DNA of 64,000 nt. Origin: Omphiscola glabra (Eukaryota > Mollusca > Gastropoda > Lymnaeidae). The stretch covers positions 4,402,481 to 4,466,480 of the forward strand of contig OZ024807.1 in NCBI GenBank assembly GCA_964017045.1, read 5' to 3'. Below, piece after piece: positions 11,655 through 24,800 of the stretch. Each line of letters starts with the position of its first letter. The stretch's first letter is position 1. The notes under the pieces were generated by a model. It ran no database searches, was not told the DNA's origin, and saw nothing but the letters and a program-made list of their open reading frames with translations. Position numbers and translations under genes: made by a program.

Positions 11655-11995
11655 GACTGATGTGAGGGGACTCTCACAAACTTGTCTGCAGCACTGATGT
11701 AAGGGGACTCTCACAAACTTGACATTCTGCAGCACTGATGTAAGGGGACTCTCACAAAATTGACAGTCTCCAGCACTGATGTAAAGGGACTCTCACAAAC
11801 TTGACATTCTACAGCACTGATGTAAGGGGACTCTCACAAACTTGACAGTCTGCAGCGCTGATGTAAGGAGACTCTTACAAACTTGACAGTCTGCAGCACT
11901 GATGTAAGGGGACTCTCACAAACTTGACATTCTGCAGCACTGATGTAAGGAGACTCTCACAAACTTGACAGTCTGCAGCACTGATGTACGTGTAC
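11655..11995. repeat. Minisatellite, 41-bp unit, about eight copies
   Basis: Units run CAGCACTGATGTAAGGGGAC, TCTCACAAACTTGACATTCT, G, with AGT/ATT and GGGG/GGAG variants. Confidence 0.92.
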
Positions 11996-12302
11996 TCTAA
12001 AAAAAACATAACAGTCTGGCCAACTTTCAGAACTAATGTAAACATTCGTCTCACTCACATATTTGAAATACAAACATACGGTCTTGTTTATTGATCTTTG
12101 AATTTCAAAGGTCATGGAATGTACAGCAAATATTTTCAGATAGTTATACTGACCACATACCTCTTCGATATTTTAAGCTTATTGTTTAGAGGACTCCATT
12201 TTTCTAACACCGACAGAGACTGGCTGCACAAGTGATGACAGCTAGTTTTGCCGGTCAACTATTTCACAACACAATTTGTTTTGACTTTTTGTCGTCCGGA
12301 CT

Positions 12303-12434
12303 CAGTGGCGTAGCGAGGGGGGCATCATGCCCCGGGCGCTACTCACAAAGGCGCCAAATGGTATATTTTACATATAATATTGTATGGTTTTCGAATAGGG
12401 GGGGGGGGCGCGAGTTAAGCTCGCTACGCCACTG
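12303..12434 (-). mobile_element. hAT-type MITE, 132 bp, perfect ends and 8-bp target duplication
   Basis: Terminal inverted repeats are CAGTGGCGTAGCGAG and CTCGCTACGCCACTG, exact complements over 15 bases. The element is flanked on both sides by TCCGGACT (12295-12302 and 12435-12442). An 8-bp duplication with CAGTGGCG-like ends is typical of hAT non-autonomous elements. A sister copy in the opposite orientation is at 32898-33074. It has no coding capacity. Confidence 0.85.
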
Positions 12435-12734
12435 TCCGGACTGCGTCAAGCTGACCACGTCGGTGCAATTTGGAATGCAAAACCAAATTTATATTTTTTA
12501 CACCATTGATGACGATCTTATTTGAAAATGTGGGTAAGACAAAATTGTTTCCTGACATTTAATTGATAATATCAAACGCTGAAACATTCCAACGGCTTTA
12601 ATCTTTTTTCAAACAAAGTCAAATCAAAATAAGTTTTTTTTTTTTTTCAAATGATGAAATACTTAAGCTTTAAACGGTTCATCTAGTAAGTAATTAAGTG
12701 CATTTAAGTTCGTTTATGAAATCATTTAATAATC

Positions 12735-13245
12735 CATTGAAGTACAGTAAGTTTATGAAATCAGAGTGTAACATAGAGATCTAACTGAACTTGTTCAGTA
12801 CAGTAAGTTTATAAAATCAGAGGGTAACATAGAGGCCTCGTTGAACTTGTTCAGTACAGTAAGTTTATGAAATCAGAGTGTAACATAGAGACCTAACTGA
12901 ACTTGTTCAGTACAGTAAGTTTATGAAATCAGAGTGTAACATAGAGACCTAACTGAACTTGTTCAGTACAGTAAGTTTATGAAATCAGAGTGTTACATAG
13001 AGACCTAACTGAACTTGTTCAGTACAGTAAGTTTATGAAATCAGAGGGTAGCATAGAGGCCTCGTTGAACTTGTTCAGTACAGTAAGTTTATGAAATCAT
13101 AGTGTAACATAGAGACCTAACTGAAATTGTTCAGTACAGTAAGTTTATGAAATCAGAGTGTTACATAGAGACCTAACTGCACTTGTTCAGTACAGTAAGT
13201 TTATGAATTCAGAGGGTAGCATAGAGGCCTCGTTGAACTTGTTCA
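12735..13245. repeat. Minisatellite, 56-bp unit, about nine copies
   Basis: Unit contains GTACAGTAAGTTTATGAAAT, CAGAGTGTAACATAGAG and CTAACTGAACTTGTTCA. Two sub-types alternate (GAGACCTAACTG and GAGGCCTCGTTG), indicating expansion of multi-unit blocks. Confidence 0.92.
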
Positions 13246-13360
13246 GAGATCATTTTATAAATCACTTCCGCTGAGCGAGAGCTTCGCTAGTGTTTAATTC
13301 AAACATCCTGTATTTTTTCCTCTTGTACCATAGCAGTGACATCAGCAGGCTTAAGGTCAC

Positions 13361-13605
13361 CCAGCGCGTTGAGCTCATTGTGTCCACCACCGCCAAACTT
13401 CACACGTCCCCAGTGCGTTGAGCTCATTGTGTCCACCACCGCCAAACTTCACACGTCCCCAGTGCGTTGAGCTCATTGTGTCCACCACCGCCAAACTTCA
13501 CACGTCCCCAGTGCGTTGAGCTCATTGTGTCCACCACCGCCAAACTTCACACGTCCCCAGTGCGTTGAGCTCATTGTGTCCACCACCGCCAAACTTCACA
13601 CTTCC
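13361..13605. repeat. Minisatellite, 49-bp unit, five near-identical copies
   Basis: Starts CCAGTGCGTTGAGCTCATTG and continues TGTCCACCACCGCC. The five copies are almost identical, so amplification is recent. Confidence 0.92.
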
Positions 13606-13679
13606 CCACCAACCTACCCATCCTAATTCCATTACTCATTAAACAGAACTATTTCAGCTTTTCGTGTAAAAGTATAGTG

Positions 13680-13955
13680 CTCCCTGCTCTAGTGGCACTC
13701 TTTTCTGGTGGCACCCTGCTCTAGTGGCACTCTTTTCTTGTGGCACCCTGCTCTAGTGGCAGTCTTTTCTGGTGGCATCATGCTCTCGTGACACCTTTTC
13801 TGGTGGCACCCTGCTCTAGTGGAACTCTTTTTTGGTGGCACCCTGCTCTAGTGGCACTCTTTTCTGGTGGAACCCTGCTCTAGTGGCATTCTTTTCTTTT
13901 GGCCCCTGCTCTAGTGGCATTCTTTTCTTGTGGCCCCCTGCTCTCGTGACACCCT
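13680..13955. repeat. Minisatellite, about 32-bp unit
   Basis: Roughly eight to nine imperfect copies around CCCTGCTCTAGTGGCACTC and TTTTCTGGTGGCA. Confidence 0.88.
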
Positions 13956-14094
13956 TTCTGGAAAAAAAATGGTGGGGGAGGGGGGGAGTTTGAGTGATGT
14001 TTGTTAAATCTATTAATTTTTTTCATTATCGTGTTTTTAATAAATGAGCATTTCACCCGATGGGGTCGGCACCCCATGTCTCCCGGTAGAAATG

Positions 14095-14310
14095 ATATGT
14101 GCAGTGAACATAGAATTGATAGTTGCAGCGTGCATGGAATTGATACGTGTAGTGTGCATAGAATTGATATGTGTAGTGCGCATTTATTTGTAATGCGCAG
14201 TGTGAATAGAATTGAGATATGTACAGTGAGCATAGAATTGAAATGTGTATTGTGCAAAGAATTGATATGTGCCGTGTGCATAGAATCGAGATATGCGCAT
14301 TGTGAATGAA
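14095..14310. repeat. Minisatellite, about 23-24-bp unit
   Basis: Diverged copies around AGAATTGATATGTG and AGTGTGCAT. Open frames on both strands follow the repeat and are not genes. Confidence 0.85.
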
Positions 14311-14897
14311 ATTCTATCCTATTTTCTTCAAGCTATAACCCGGCCTCGACATTGTCGGAGGGCGCTGATCTGGTCCCGTGCTTAAAAATTTTAGGATCCC
14401 CTGTTCTACGAAGAACACTTTCTTCACCAGACAAGTTTTGGCGGAGAAAGTGTTTAAAGGACTAAACACGTTTTCTGTACAAAGTTTCATTCTTAAGTCT
14501 GATTGTGTTGTAATATGTGCCGTTATCTTCAACTGGTCCCCCAAGCAAAGCAGTTGACATTTTTTACCATAGATTTGTTAATGTTACAAATGCGCTAACG
14601 TGCCAATTCTGATCTTCTTGTGTGACATGGAATAGACAATCAAACGGATTCCCACCTCATCAGCGTATTAATGTGTTGACGTTTGAAAACATGACAGACA
14701 ACGCAGCTGAGGTCAGGACCGAGTAGGTGGCAAAAAGAGTTGTTTATTTTTTGTGTCATGTAACTGGAATCCCATTTCTCCCATTCGACACTACATGTAT
14801 GTGACCTGGTCGACCCGAACAGCAAAAAACTACAGCGCTCATTCTTAAGCGAAATTGATACTTTAGAACAGAGCTCAGCAATGTTATCACGTGCGAC

Positions 14898-15078
14898 ATG
14901 CACACCCCTTTCAAGAGCGACACACATCCTTTCAAGAGCGACACACCCCTTTCAAGACCGACACACCCCTTTCAAGAGCGACACACCCCTTTCAAGAGCG
15001 ACACACCCCTTTCAAGAGAGACACACCCCTTTCAAGAGCGACACACCCCTTTCAAGAGCGACACACCCCTTTCAAGAA
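14898..15078. repeat. Minisatellite, 20-bp unit, nine copies
   Basis: Copies of CACACCCCTTTCAAGAGCGA, nearly perfect. All frames are open because 20 is not a multiple of three. Confidence 0.92.
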
Positions 15079-15099
15079 TTCCTCGGCACATCACAAGCT

Positions 15100-16741
15100 A
15101 AAAATATACACAAAGACGCGAAATAACATACTGCTGTTAACATTCCAAATTGCGTGTAATGGATTAAGATAATATTCTATTGCTCTCTATTAACTGTCTG
15201 CGTGGGACACATTTCTATAAATCAAGTGTTTGACAGCCTGGTAACGAGCAACCCGATGTCCATGTTGTAACAACCAGAGACGTCGCGTGGGCCCGGCAAC
15301 CCATGCGGCTGCAGAGAGCCTCAGATATTTGATGAATTCCTTACATTTATCTCCCCTGAAGGTTGTCAAAATAAAAAGAGAAACAGTGAGGTGCTACAAG
15401 AAGGGGAGACAATAACTTACTTTCTCTTAGATTTTAACAGGTTTGAATTTTATCAATTGTCTCCCACACTTTCCCGGGTTCAAAATATCTAAAACTTATG
15501 TACACGAGCGATTGGAAGAGTGGAGTCATAGATATAGAGATATTATAGCTCTGTGAGTGGAGTGCATTAGTTCATACAAGATCAAGCGCATTCAGAGTTT
15601 AAATTAGTCTACAAATGTTCATTCCAATACAAAACGTATAAAATCAAAAGATACTTTGCTTCAGCTCCTTACCTTATGTTGAACCTCTGTCACGCTTCGA
15701 TGCAGTAATTTTTTAAAGACTAATGCCATTATACAATTTTAAAATTAGCACGATAAAATACGATATATTATGCGAATTCCAGGAAGTAATACATCGGCTG
15801 GTGTGGCCATTACGATATTATTAATCGAATACTGTTAACCCTTAACAAGCTTGGCTTTATACAGATCATAAATATATCTAAAGTAGCGATATTTCATAGA
15901 TTCCAGTAATTGCCATCGGTTAAACGCACCAGATACTATACTATACTTTAAAAGCTTTTTAAAAAGACTATGTAATCGTTTTTAATTTTTAAAAATATAT
16001 GTCATTAATATGATCGTTATATTTTTGTCCCTATATTTTGCTCCGGGGGGGGGGGGGTCCCCGCCCGGGAGAGATGGCTGAAAGAAATCCTGAACAGGGG
16101 GGAGGGATCTAAAAAGGTACCTTTTTTGGATGACTTAATTTGCGAACGACCCCTTATACATCATACGAGACGTTGGCCTGCATAAGTTTCGGATTTTTCC
16201 GCAATTGCATTTCGGATTTTACCGCTCCAATGTCATTTACGAAATTTCCAAAGAGTCTCATTCTGAATCTGTGAAATTTAGAAATTTACAAAATTACATG
16301 TCAATAGTCAATCGCTACAGCTACAACGCAACAAGATACAGCTCTCTTTGCCTTTTTCGGTTGTTTATGATTATAAAATAATTTGGTAATGTATCCTCCC
16401 TTTACAAAATTCATTGTATAAATATAATTTATTATTTGACTTTATTATAAATTATATTATTATCATTTATGCCGAAGTCTCTGCCTCTACACTCAGTAGA
16501 CTACTGACTACTGACTAGTACTGTGATGTCTAATTTAGTTAAACTTAGACTTAACTAATTTAATTTTATTTATCATTAAATATTAATTATATAATTAGTA
16601 TAGGCCTATATAATTATATAAATATTAAAATATATTTTTTTAAATATTACTTTTATTTTTATTTGTAAATGAACTTTGAATTATAAACTAACTTACTATT
16701 ACTAAGTATTACTATTACTATTAGTATTAGTATTAAACTGA
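15100..16741. other. AT-rich intergenic sequence; part is a diverged copy of 7.27-7.79 kb
   Basis: No gene recognised. 15740-16100 resembles 7270-7790, ending in a TTTTGCTCC plus G-run and GAGAGATGxCTGxAAGAAA in both. 16440-16740 is very AT-rich with TATTA repeats. Confidence 0.45.
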
Positions 16742-17462
16742 AATATCTCATTAGGAAATGGCGTCAGCAGGCCGTCGAGCTTGCGCTCCTAATGCCCTCC
16801 CTGGCGCCCACCCACACCTGCCAGCCGCCGGGTGTCCCCGGCGCCGGGCCGTGCGGGGGGGGGCGTCAGAGACCCCCCCGGGCGTGGGACGTCCCCACCA
16901 GCAACTGCTCGATCGAGTTTGCTGATGGAGACCCCCCGCCCGGAGACGTCTGGTCGACCGAAGACGCTGTGTTTCAAGCGTCCGTAGTCCACTTTCCTAG
17001 GGGCCCGGGACGGTAAATTAACGTCCTAATATCTCCCCCCACCCGTCCCGGGGAAGCATCGGACGCCCTTTAAGAGGGATTCTACAGTGGGTTTCCACCT
17101 CGCAACTAATTCGCGAAGTAGCTGGGACGAAACGGTTGCCTAGGAGCAGCTTTCTCAGGGCTGCATATTTAGAATCACCGGCCATAGGCTTCCACCACAG
17201 CCTATCGCCTCATATCCCTTAACGGCAACTTGTAATCATGATCCCTACCCTGTATTTGCATTTTCTTCCCCCTGTGAAGCATCACAGGTGGCAGCCCTGT
17301 AGGAGCTGTTTATTCCAGCAACTACCATGCATGTCCGTGTCTGCCACGCGGGCCACGCAATGGTGGTAATGTGCCCCGGGTTAACGCCGAGGGGGTCGGT
17401 GGCCAGCGCTTCCAAATCGGCAAGCCACTACAGACTTGTCAACCGGAATCCCGGTTTTGGTA
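16742..17462 (+). mobile_element. GC-rich dispersed repeat, copy 3 (longest)
   Basis: A GC island in AT-rich surroundings. Its left end, AATATCTCATTAGGAAATGG, matches the left end of the 57606 copy base for base, which fixes a shared boundary. Shared inner stretches include CAACTGCTCGATCGAGTTTG, GGGACGAAACGGTTGCCTAG and CCGGGGAAGCATCGGACGCC. The right end is near TCCCGGTTTTGG. No protein family is recognised in any frame. Confidence 0.75.
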
Positions 17463-18764
17463 TTAAACTATTAGTTTCTATTAGTAGTATTAGTCATTAT
17501 TACAACTAAGGCTAAGAAAGACTAACTGACTAAGGCTAAGGGTCAAAGTCAAGCGTTTAAACAGTTTAATACTAATAATAATAGTATTAATAGTAATAAT
17601 TAAGTTAGTAGGAATATGGTTACAAATTATTTATTAGAATATAATTATAAAATAAGTAGAAAAAGAAGCCTAATTTAACTAATTACGAATTAAAATTAAA
17701 AAATAATATTAGTGAATAATATATAATTTTTTAAAATAATATTTAGCAGTAGCAGGTCTACCATTCCGACATCCGAGTTCCGGCCCTTACGTACGATTTA
17801 AACTTAAACTAACTTTAACTTTAGTTTATTTTAATTTGTAACTGTAGGCCTACTCATACTACTGGGCTTATTGGATGAATCAGAAATAGGCTCTTTGCTA
17901 GTGTTGTTATCAGGATGCTGCCCATAAATCATGTCACGCTCCGGAGGGTGGGGGTCGTATAAGAAAGTTTAACAAGGGGGTGTAAAGATCTGGTGTGAAG
18001 TCACACATTAGTGTCATTAGGCCTATATACTATATATTTTTTTAATACAAATAAAGACATACATTGACAGTGATGTTGAACTTTCTGTTGTGATTGATGC
18101 ATAATATTTATTGACAGAAGATTTCAATTTCATACATTTAGATTTAGGCTGCGACTATTCGCACCCTGGTATCAGAAGTGAGAGGTTGGGATTAAACAAC
18201 TATTTAAATATTATTGTTGGGTTTGTAAGACAACATGAAGTATCAAATGAAAGATAATTGAATGGACTATATGTTTGTAAAATTAATTCTTAATTTTAAC
18301 TAAAATAAACAACTACAAATTACATCTGAATGGGATTTAGTCTAAAGGGTACGCATAGATGATAGCCGCTATTTCCTAATATGAAAGTTTGACGCTCTTG
18401 GTTGAAGGGGCAAGTGTTCTTAGATTTGTGAGGGGGGAAAGGGATAACATTTTTCCCAAAAATAGTGTGAAATAATGTATGGACAGTCCTTTAATTAATA
18501 AAATATTATATTTGTTTTTGTCTTTTTTGTTCTACAAAAAAACTGGAGACAAAATTATTTTACAAACTTAACAATAGCTTAGTTACTTAAAATCCATTGT
18601 TAGCCCATTTGAATTGAAAATCTGGCACCTTATTTTTTAATAAAACTTATTATTTATGTGTTATTATTAGCTTATAAGCTTAATTTAATCATTCTTAAAT
18701 GTGATGTTTTTCTTGCATTACATTTGCTTTAATCTCTAAATCTATTTTCATATTTGCTTTTCAG
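17463..18764. other. AT-rich 5' region of the zinc-finger/vWA gene
   Basis: No coding exon seen. A good acceptor (TTTGCTTTTCAG) ends at 18764, so the start-codon exon (18765-18921) is probably preceded by an untranslated exon somewhere in this stretch. The true promoter is not identified. Confidence 0.4.
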
Positions 18765-18824
18765 ATCACTTTGTGAGTTGTAGAACTTTATGACATAAGT
18801 TCCAAAGCAACTGAGCACATCAAA

Positions 18825-21800
18825 ATGGATTTTGGTTCTGATTTAATATTTGTAGATGAAGGGAATGAGGTTGAGGAGGAAGAACAGCAAGAGCCAGAGG
18901 AGGAGGAAGAAAGAATCTATGGTAAATATTACAATATCTACAGATGATAATACAGATAAGATGTTTAAAACTTAATACATACTTAAAACTGCACATACAT
19001 TTTTTATTATTAATGATAGAACTTTTTTAAAAAACAACAGAATTTAATGACGACAAGATTTCAAATACAATTTGTATGCTATTTTTTGTTACAATAAACA
19101 TTAAAACAAAATAAAATTTTTAAAAAACAGTGATAAAATAATCTGTTAACATCTAACATTTCACAGAAGCAAACTATGATTATGTGTTAACATCTAACAT
19201 TTCACAGAAGCCAACTATGATTATGTGTTAACATCTCACATTTCACAGAAGCCAACTATGATTATGGGGCATCACAAGGCGTATTCACTGCTGGGTTTGA
19301 GTGTGAGATTATGGAATATGATGAGAGTGGAACGGAAACACCAGTCACATTTTCTGGAACAGAGGTGAGAGACATTTAATGCTATAAAGTTGAGATCAGT
19401 TTTTTTATTTTTTTTGTTGTTTTTTTATCTTTATTACAAATTCCAAGAAATATTTTTCATACAGGATGTGTATTTGTTCATACTTACAGAGGGCACAAGT
19501 CAGTGAACTAAACTGTGCATATTTAAATCTAGCACCACTAATTTGAGACAAACTAATAATATATATATATAATATATGTAATCAAAGTAAGCCTGAACTG
19601 GTAAGATATATTTTAATCAAATAGCATAAAGTAATTACACAAAATTACTATCAAAGGCAAAAACTTGATTCAACTCATTTGAATTAATTTTAAAAACCTG
19701 TAACCTGTTTTTAAAATGTATTTCATTAATTGAACGAGTCAAAAAAACAAAATATGTCCCTAGTTATAAATAATGTTCTAATAAATTGTATCCGTGTGGC
19801 AAGGGAAATGAAGGGATACAAAACTTGAGTTTATTAAAAGGAGCTACCAAAAAGAGGCTGTGTAGTATATAAAATACACAGATATTAAATAAGTTTAAAA
19901 ATAGGGGACATTTCAATACATTGAAGGTTGTCAAAACAACATAGACCATTATGTTTGGACTAATGTATCATAAACTACAATGAGTCAGGATTTCTTAATG
20001 TGATAATTTATGTCTCATTTCAGGAGAAAAAGCTCCCGAAGAAAAAGAACATCAACACCAACACCATTGGCCTGACCATGTCTTCACTCAGGGAGCCCCC
20101 AGAACAAGTGCGCTGCCTGTCCGAGATGATAAAGTGTGATAACCCACGGTGTGAGGCTGTCTTCTCTGACATTGATAAGTGTGATGATGACATGGTGAAT
20201 AGCTCTTAATTCAGTTTCTTGTTCTGCTCAATAATTCCAACAGCCGGCTTAAAAGGCTCACTTTTTATTTTATATTATTTCAAACATTTGTGGTGGAAGG
20301 TTTTTTTTTTGTTTTTTTTTTTTGGTTTTGCAATAAAATTGATGATTTTGAAAAAAAAAAAAAAGAATAGTTGAAGTTGTAATTAAATATTGCTATGAAA
20401 ACAATTAATTTTGATCTTACATTGCTCTTCAGAGCATGATTATGTTCCACAAACAACTATTCTTTTGTTTAAAGACTATGGACGCCAGTGTGGCATTCAT
20501 GTTTTAAAATAACATTTTGTTTATTCCTCGTGACAAGGAGTGGAACTGTAGGTTCTGTGGAATGAGGAACAGACCATGCAAACGTCCGCTGATAAATACT
20601 CAAGATGTTTTGTATGTTAACGACTTAGAGAAAAAACCCAATATGGATCAAGTCAAGGAAGATCACAAAATTATTTTTGTTGTTGATACATCAGGCAGCA
20701 TGGGACGCACAATGACGGTGAATATATTAGTCCACCATTTGCATTGAATCTGAGAATACTGATTATGAAGAGAATGTTAAAAATCCAGGATTTTATGATC
20801 AAGCTATTTCCGTCATTGACACCTCTCTCACAAGTTTGTGATCTTATTGTGTCAGGTTCCAAGGAAAAGTGAGATCTTGAAAGAAATTGTTGCCAAAGAG
20901 CTGGAGGACTACCACAAAATGATGCAGCAGTACGGAGTCCAGATAGATCCCAACCAACAAACCAATGAGGTTTCCTGGCTGCAGGCAGTGAAGGCGGCTA
21001 TCATTGAGCAGATGCTGCTCCTTAAAGAAAACCATCCACACAGATATGTTGGACTCATTACCTTCAGCGATGTTGTGAGTTGTTTTTGTAACTGAAATGT
21101 AGAGTGTGGTTCATAGAAGTATGTCCTAGGTATACAATTTTTGTAATGTCCCTAAAAGTTTTGAAAATAGAAAAATAATGCCCAATTGAAAATGAAAACA
21201 AATTTTAAAAATCTCGCTTAAAATAACATGAATCAAAATTGTACTTAAATTAGAATGTCTACCCCCTTGACCAAGTATGACTGATAAATTAGTTCAGTTC
21301 AAAAATGGTTTGAGAGTCAAACATGGAACAAAGGTTTTATAATTTTATAATCAAGCCTACGATTAAGATTATTAAATGTAAACCTGTGGGTTAATATTTT
21401 CTAAGTGTACAGCTTTATTTAAGAATGGATAGTTTTAAAAAGGCTCAATCATACTGGATAGGAACAACCAGTACTTTAGGTACATGTGTTGTTTTTTATA
21501 TATTTTTTTATTTAATGAACTTATTAACAATTAGGTAATTGTGTTAATTTCAATTGGATAAAAATAAATTATCAAGTTATTTTGAATACAAAGGTGACAA
21601 TTCACGGTGATGCTTGGAATTTGCCAATCCATTTGGAAGGGGGACAACTTCAGGATTACCCAGAACTCTTGAGGCTTGGTCAACAACATGGGCAACTAAG
21701 CCCTATCAGCACCTGTTGCAGAAATATTGAAGAACGAATTAGATTGTTAGTATTAAAATTATTTTCTCTAATTTATTTTGGTTATTTAAAAAGAATATAT

Positions 21801-24800
21801 TTGATGTGTACCCTTTTTTTTTGGACCAGACTTAAAGTGATAGGAATGCCAACATTAAAGTAGCTGGGGAGTTTTTTGGTGCAGAACAAAATGTCTGGAT
21901 TACTTCCTTTGATTTTTTAGTCTCTTACTTGTATTTTATATCATAATTACATCATATTATCATAATAATAATTATCATTGCATATAAATTATCATAATCA
22001 TCATTATCCTCCTGATCATAATCATTATCATGATAATTATCATTATCTTCATAATCTTCATTATCATAATCACATTATCAACATAGCCATCATGTTCATT
22101 ATCAAAATTATCATAATCATCATCATAATCAGTTAAATTAATCTAAACTTTGAGCAAAACTAGGAAATTAAATAGGAAAATGAATGTAATTATTCTATTT
22201 TGAAAATAATCAGTTTGATCAAATTCCTTAAATTTTACTTCGAACTTGGGAGAATCCAAACATAATTTAAAATTCCAAACTACAATGAAAACTACTTAAT
22301 ACTGCTTTAAAGTAATACTTCTAACTCTCATCATTGTCCACTATTGCATAGTTTGTATATCTCTCTGTTTCCTAGACTTAATGCTGATGGTCAGACAGCC
22401 CTGGGACCAGCTTTGGTGGTGGCTCAGGGAATGGCTAGTGATTCAAAGGGCTCTAAGATTATTGTTTGCACTGATGGCATTGCAAATATAGGCATAGGTA
22501 ACCTGGAAAATGCCTCAGCTGACAGTGACAAGTTCTATGAGAATATTATCGGCAAGGGCAAATCCTGGGGGTGAGTCACAAAGTTGTAATAAGTGAACAT
22601 GGTAGTCAATGGTAGTGAGACACAAAGCTGTAATAAGTGAATATGGCAGGCTATGGTAGTGAGACACAAAGTTGTAATAAGTGAATATGGTAGTCAATGG
22701 TATTGAGACACAAAGTTGTAATAAGTGAACAGGGTAGTCAATGGTACTGAGACACAAAGTTGTAATAAGTGAACATAGTTGCCAGTGGTAGTGAGACACA
22801 AAGTTGTAATTAGTGAACAGAGAGGTCAAATGGTAGTAAATTTATAAGAAGATAAGGTCTTATAAGAATAGATCTCTTAGAATGAATTGGTAAATAATAA
22901 GTTGAAACAGTTGTAAAGCCAATAATAAGACTAAAAGCAAGTCATAAAATTCATGAGCAATTACTTTACAATTTAGAAACTGATGAATGTCCTAATTCAT
23001 AGATACTGACAGATAGACTACATAGGACATTTAGAAACTGATGAATAGCCTAATTAATAGATACTGATAGATAGGCCTACATAGGACATTTAGAAACTGA
23101 TGAATGTCCTAATTCACAGATACTGAGTGGTTGGCCTACATAGGACATTTCGAAACTGATGAATGTCCTAATTCATAGATACTGACAGATAGGCCTACAT
23201 AGGACATTTCAAAACTGATGAATGTCCTAATTCATAGATACTGACAGATAGGCCTACATAGGAAATTAAAATTTAGAAACTGATGAATCTCATGAGTCAG
23301 GTTAAAGCTATTTTTAATATAGGATATTAAGGCTAGAAAAAAAGAAAAATCCTTTCTGTAATGCTACAATAGTTGCAACCTGCATAGTACTTTACTGCAA
23401 TTGAGTTATAATGGGCTTAATATAATCAACACTTACATTACGTTGATTTTTCTTACTTTACCATCTAAATTCAAAGCTGTAGATATCACTTTAAAAAAAA
23501 GGTTTAGTAAACATTTTATTCTACATTTTTAACCCAGTCTGTCAATGTCAGTCCTGTCCTTTGACAACTGTCAGCTGTCCAAGCTGGGTAAAGTGGCAGA
23601 AGAAACAGGAGGGATCGTAAGTGCAGACCAGATTTTTATATAAATATTTTAAGTTTATGTTGGTCAACTTGTTTTCTTTTTTTTTTTTTTTTTGGTTTAA
23701 AAAAGGGAAATTTTTTTAGCTAACAATTGAAAGAAAAAATCTAAAATACTTAGCAGAAGACATGCATGTTTCAAATTTTAACTAAAAAAAATCCTAGCTA
23801 TTTCGTGTAGGATATAATTAGAAAAATCCATTGCAATAAATGTTTATCTTCCCATTTTCAATAAATTTAGTATCTCACAGTTAAAAAAACCTAATTAAAA
23901 TTAGTATCTACCTTGATTTGCATAGGAAATACATTGTGACTACTTGGTCTTCAGTGCTGTCTGATTGCATAGACCTACCTGGACACTTCCTTGGGGGCCC
24001 AAATGGTTAATTCAATTAACTATGAATACTTAAAATTCCTAGTTGAGGAGAGAATCTGGGTACCAGTGCATTACATTGCCTAGGTGATACTGTTTCTGGT
24101 GTTATATTCATTTTGAATTCAGAAAGGGCATCATTTCTAGTTAAGACAAAGTTTAGTATTATTTAAAAGAACAATATTTTTTTTTAACTCATTGGAAGTA
24201 TCCAGACTGATGAGAAAGTCAGAATGGTTTCTTCTGTCATTTTAAAATAGGTTGACCTGATTAAGCCCACAGAGTTGGGGGGACGCCTTCAAAGTGAGTT
24301 GAACAGAACCACCATTGCCACCAACGCCTTCATAAAATTTGTTGTTCACAAAAGCATGTAAGCGGCATGGTTTTTAGATTTAATTTATTTTTAGACATTT
24401 TCAATAATTTTAGCAGATGTAAAGTGGCAAGAAACTAATTTTTTTACTTAAATTTAAATTTTGTCTGAAAATATTTTGACAAATTTATTGTAAAAATATT
24501 ACAATAAAAAATTAAATTTTTACTTGTTTTCTGTTGCTGCTTAACAATAAATTACTAACCATTTCCTAAATAAATAGCGGATCAATATGTGTTTATGCTT
24601 GAAAATAAAAGACAAGACAATTAAGCTGAAACGTCCATTTAATTGTCTTATTTACTGTTTATAAATTATTTACTTTACTTAGATATCAACCATTTCCTGT
24701 TTCCTAATTTTAGAAAGTTTCTGAACCTTTATTTAAGTTTAATAAAATAGCAATTGCACAATCTAATTCTGCTGTCGTCAATTTAATTGGGAAACAGTGA

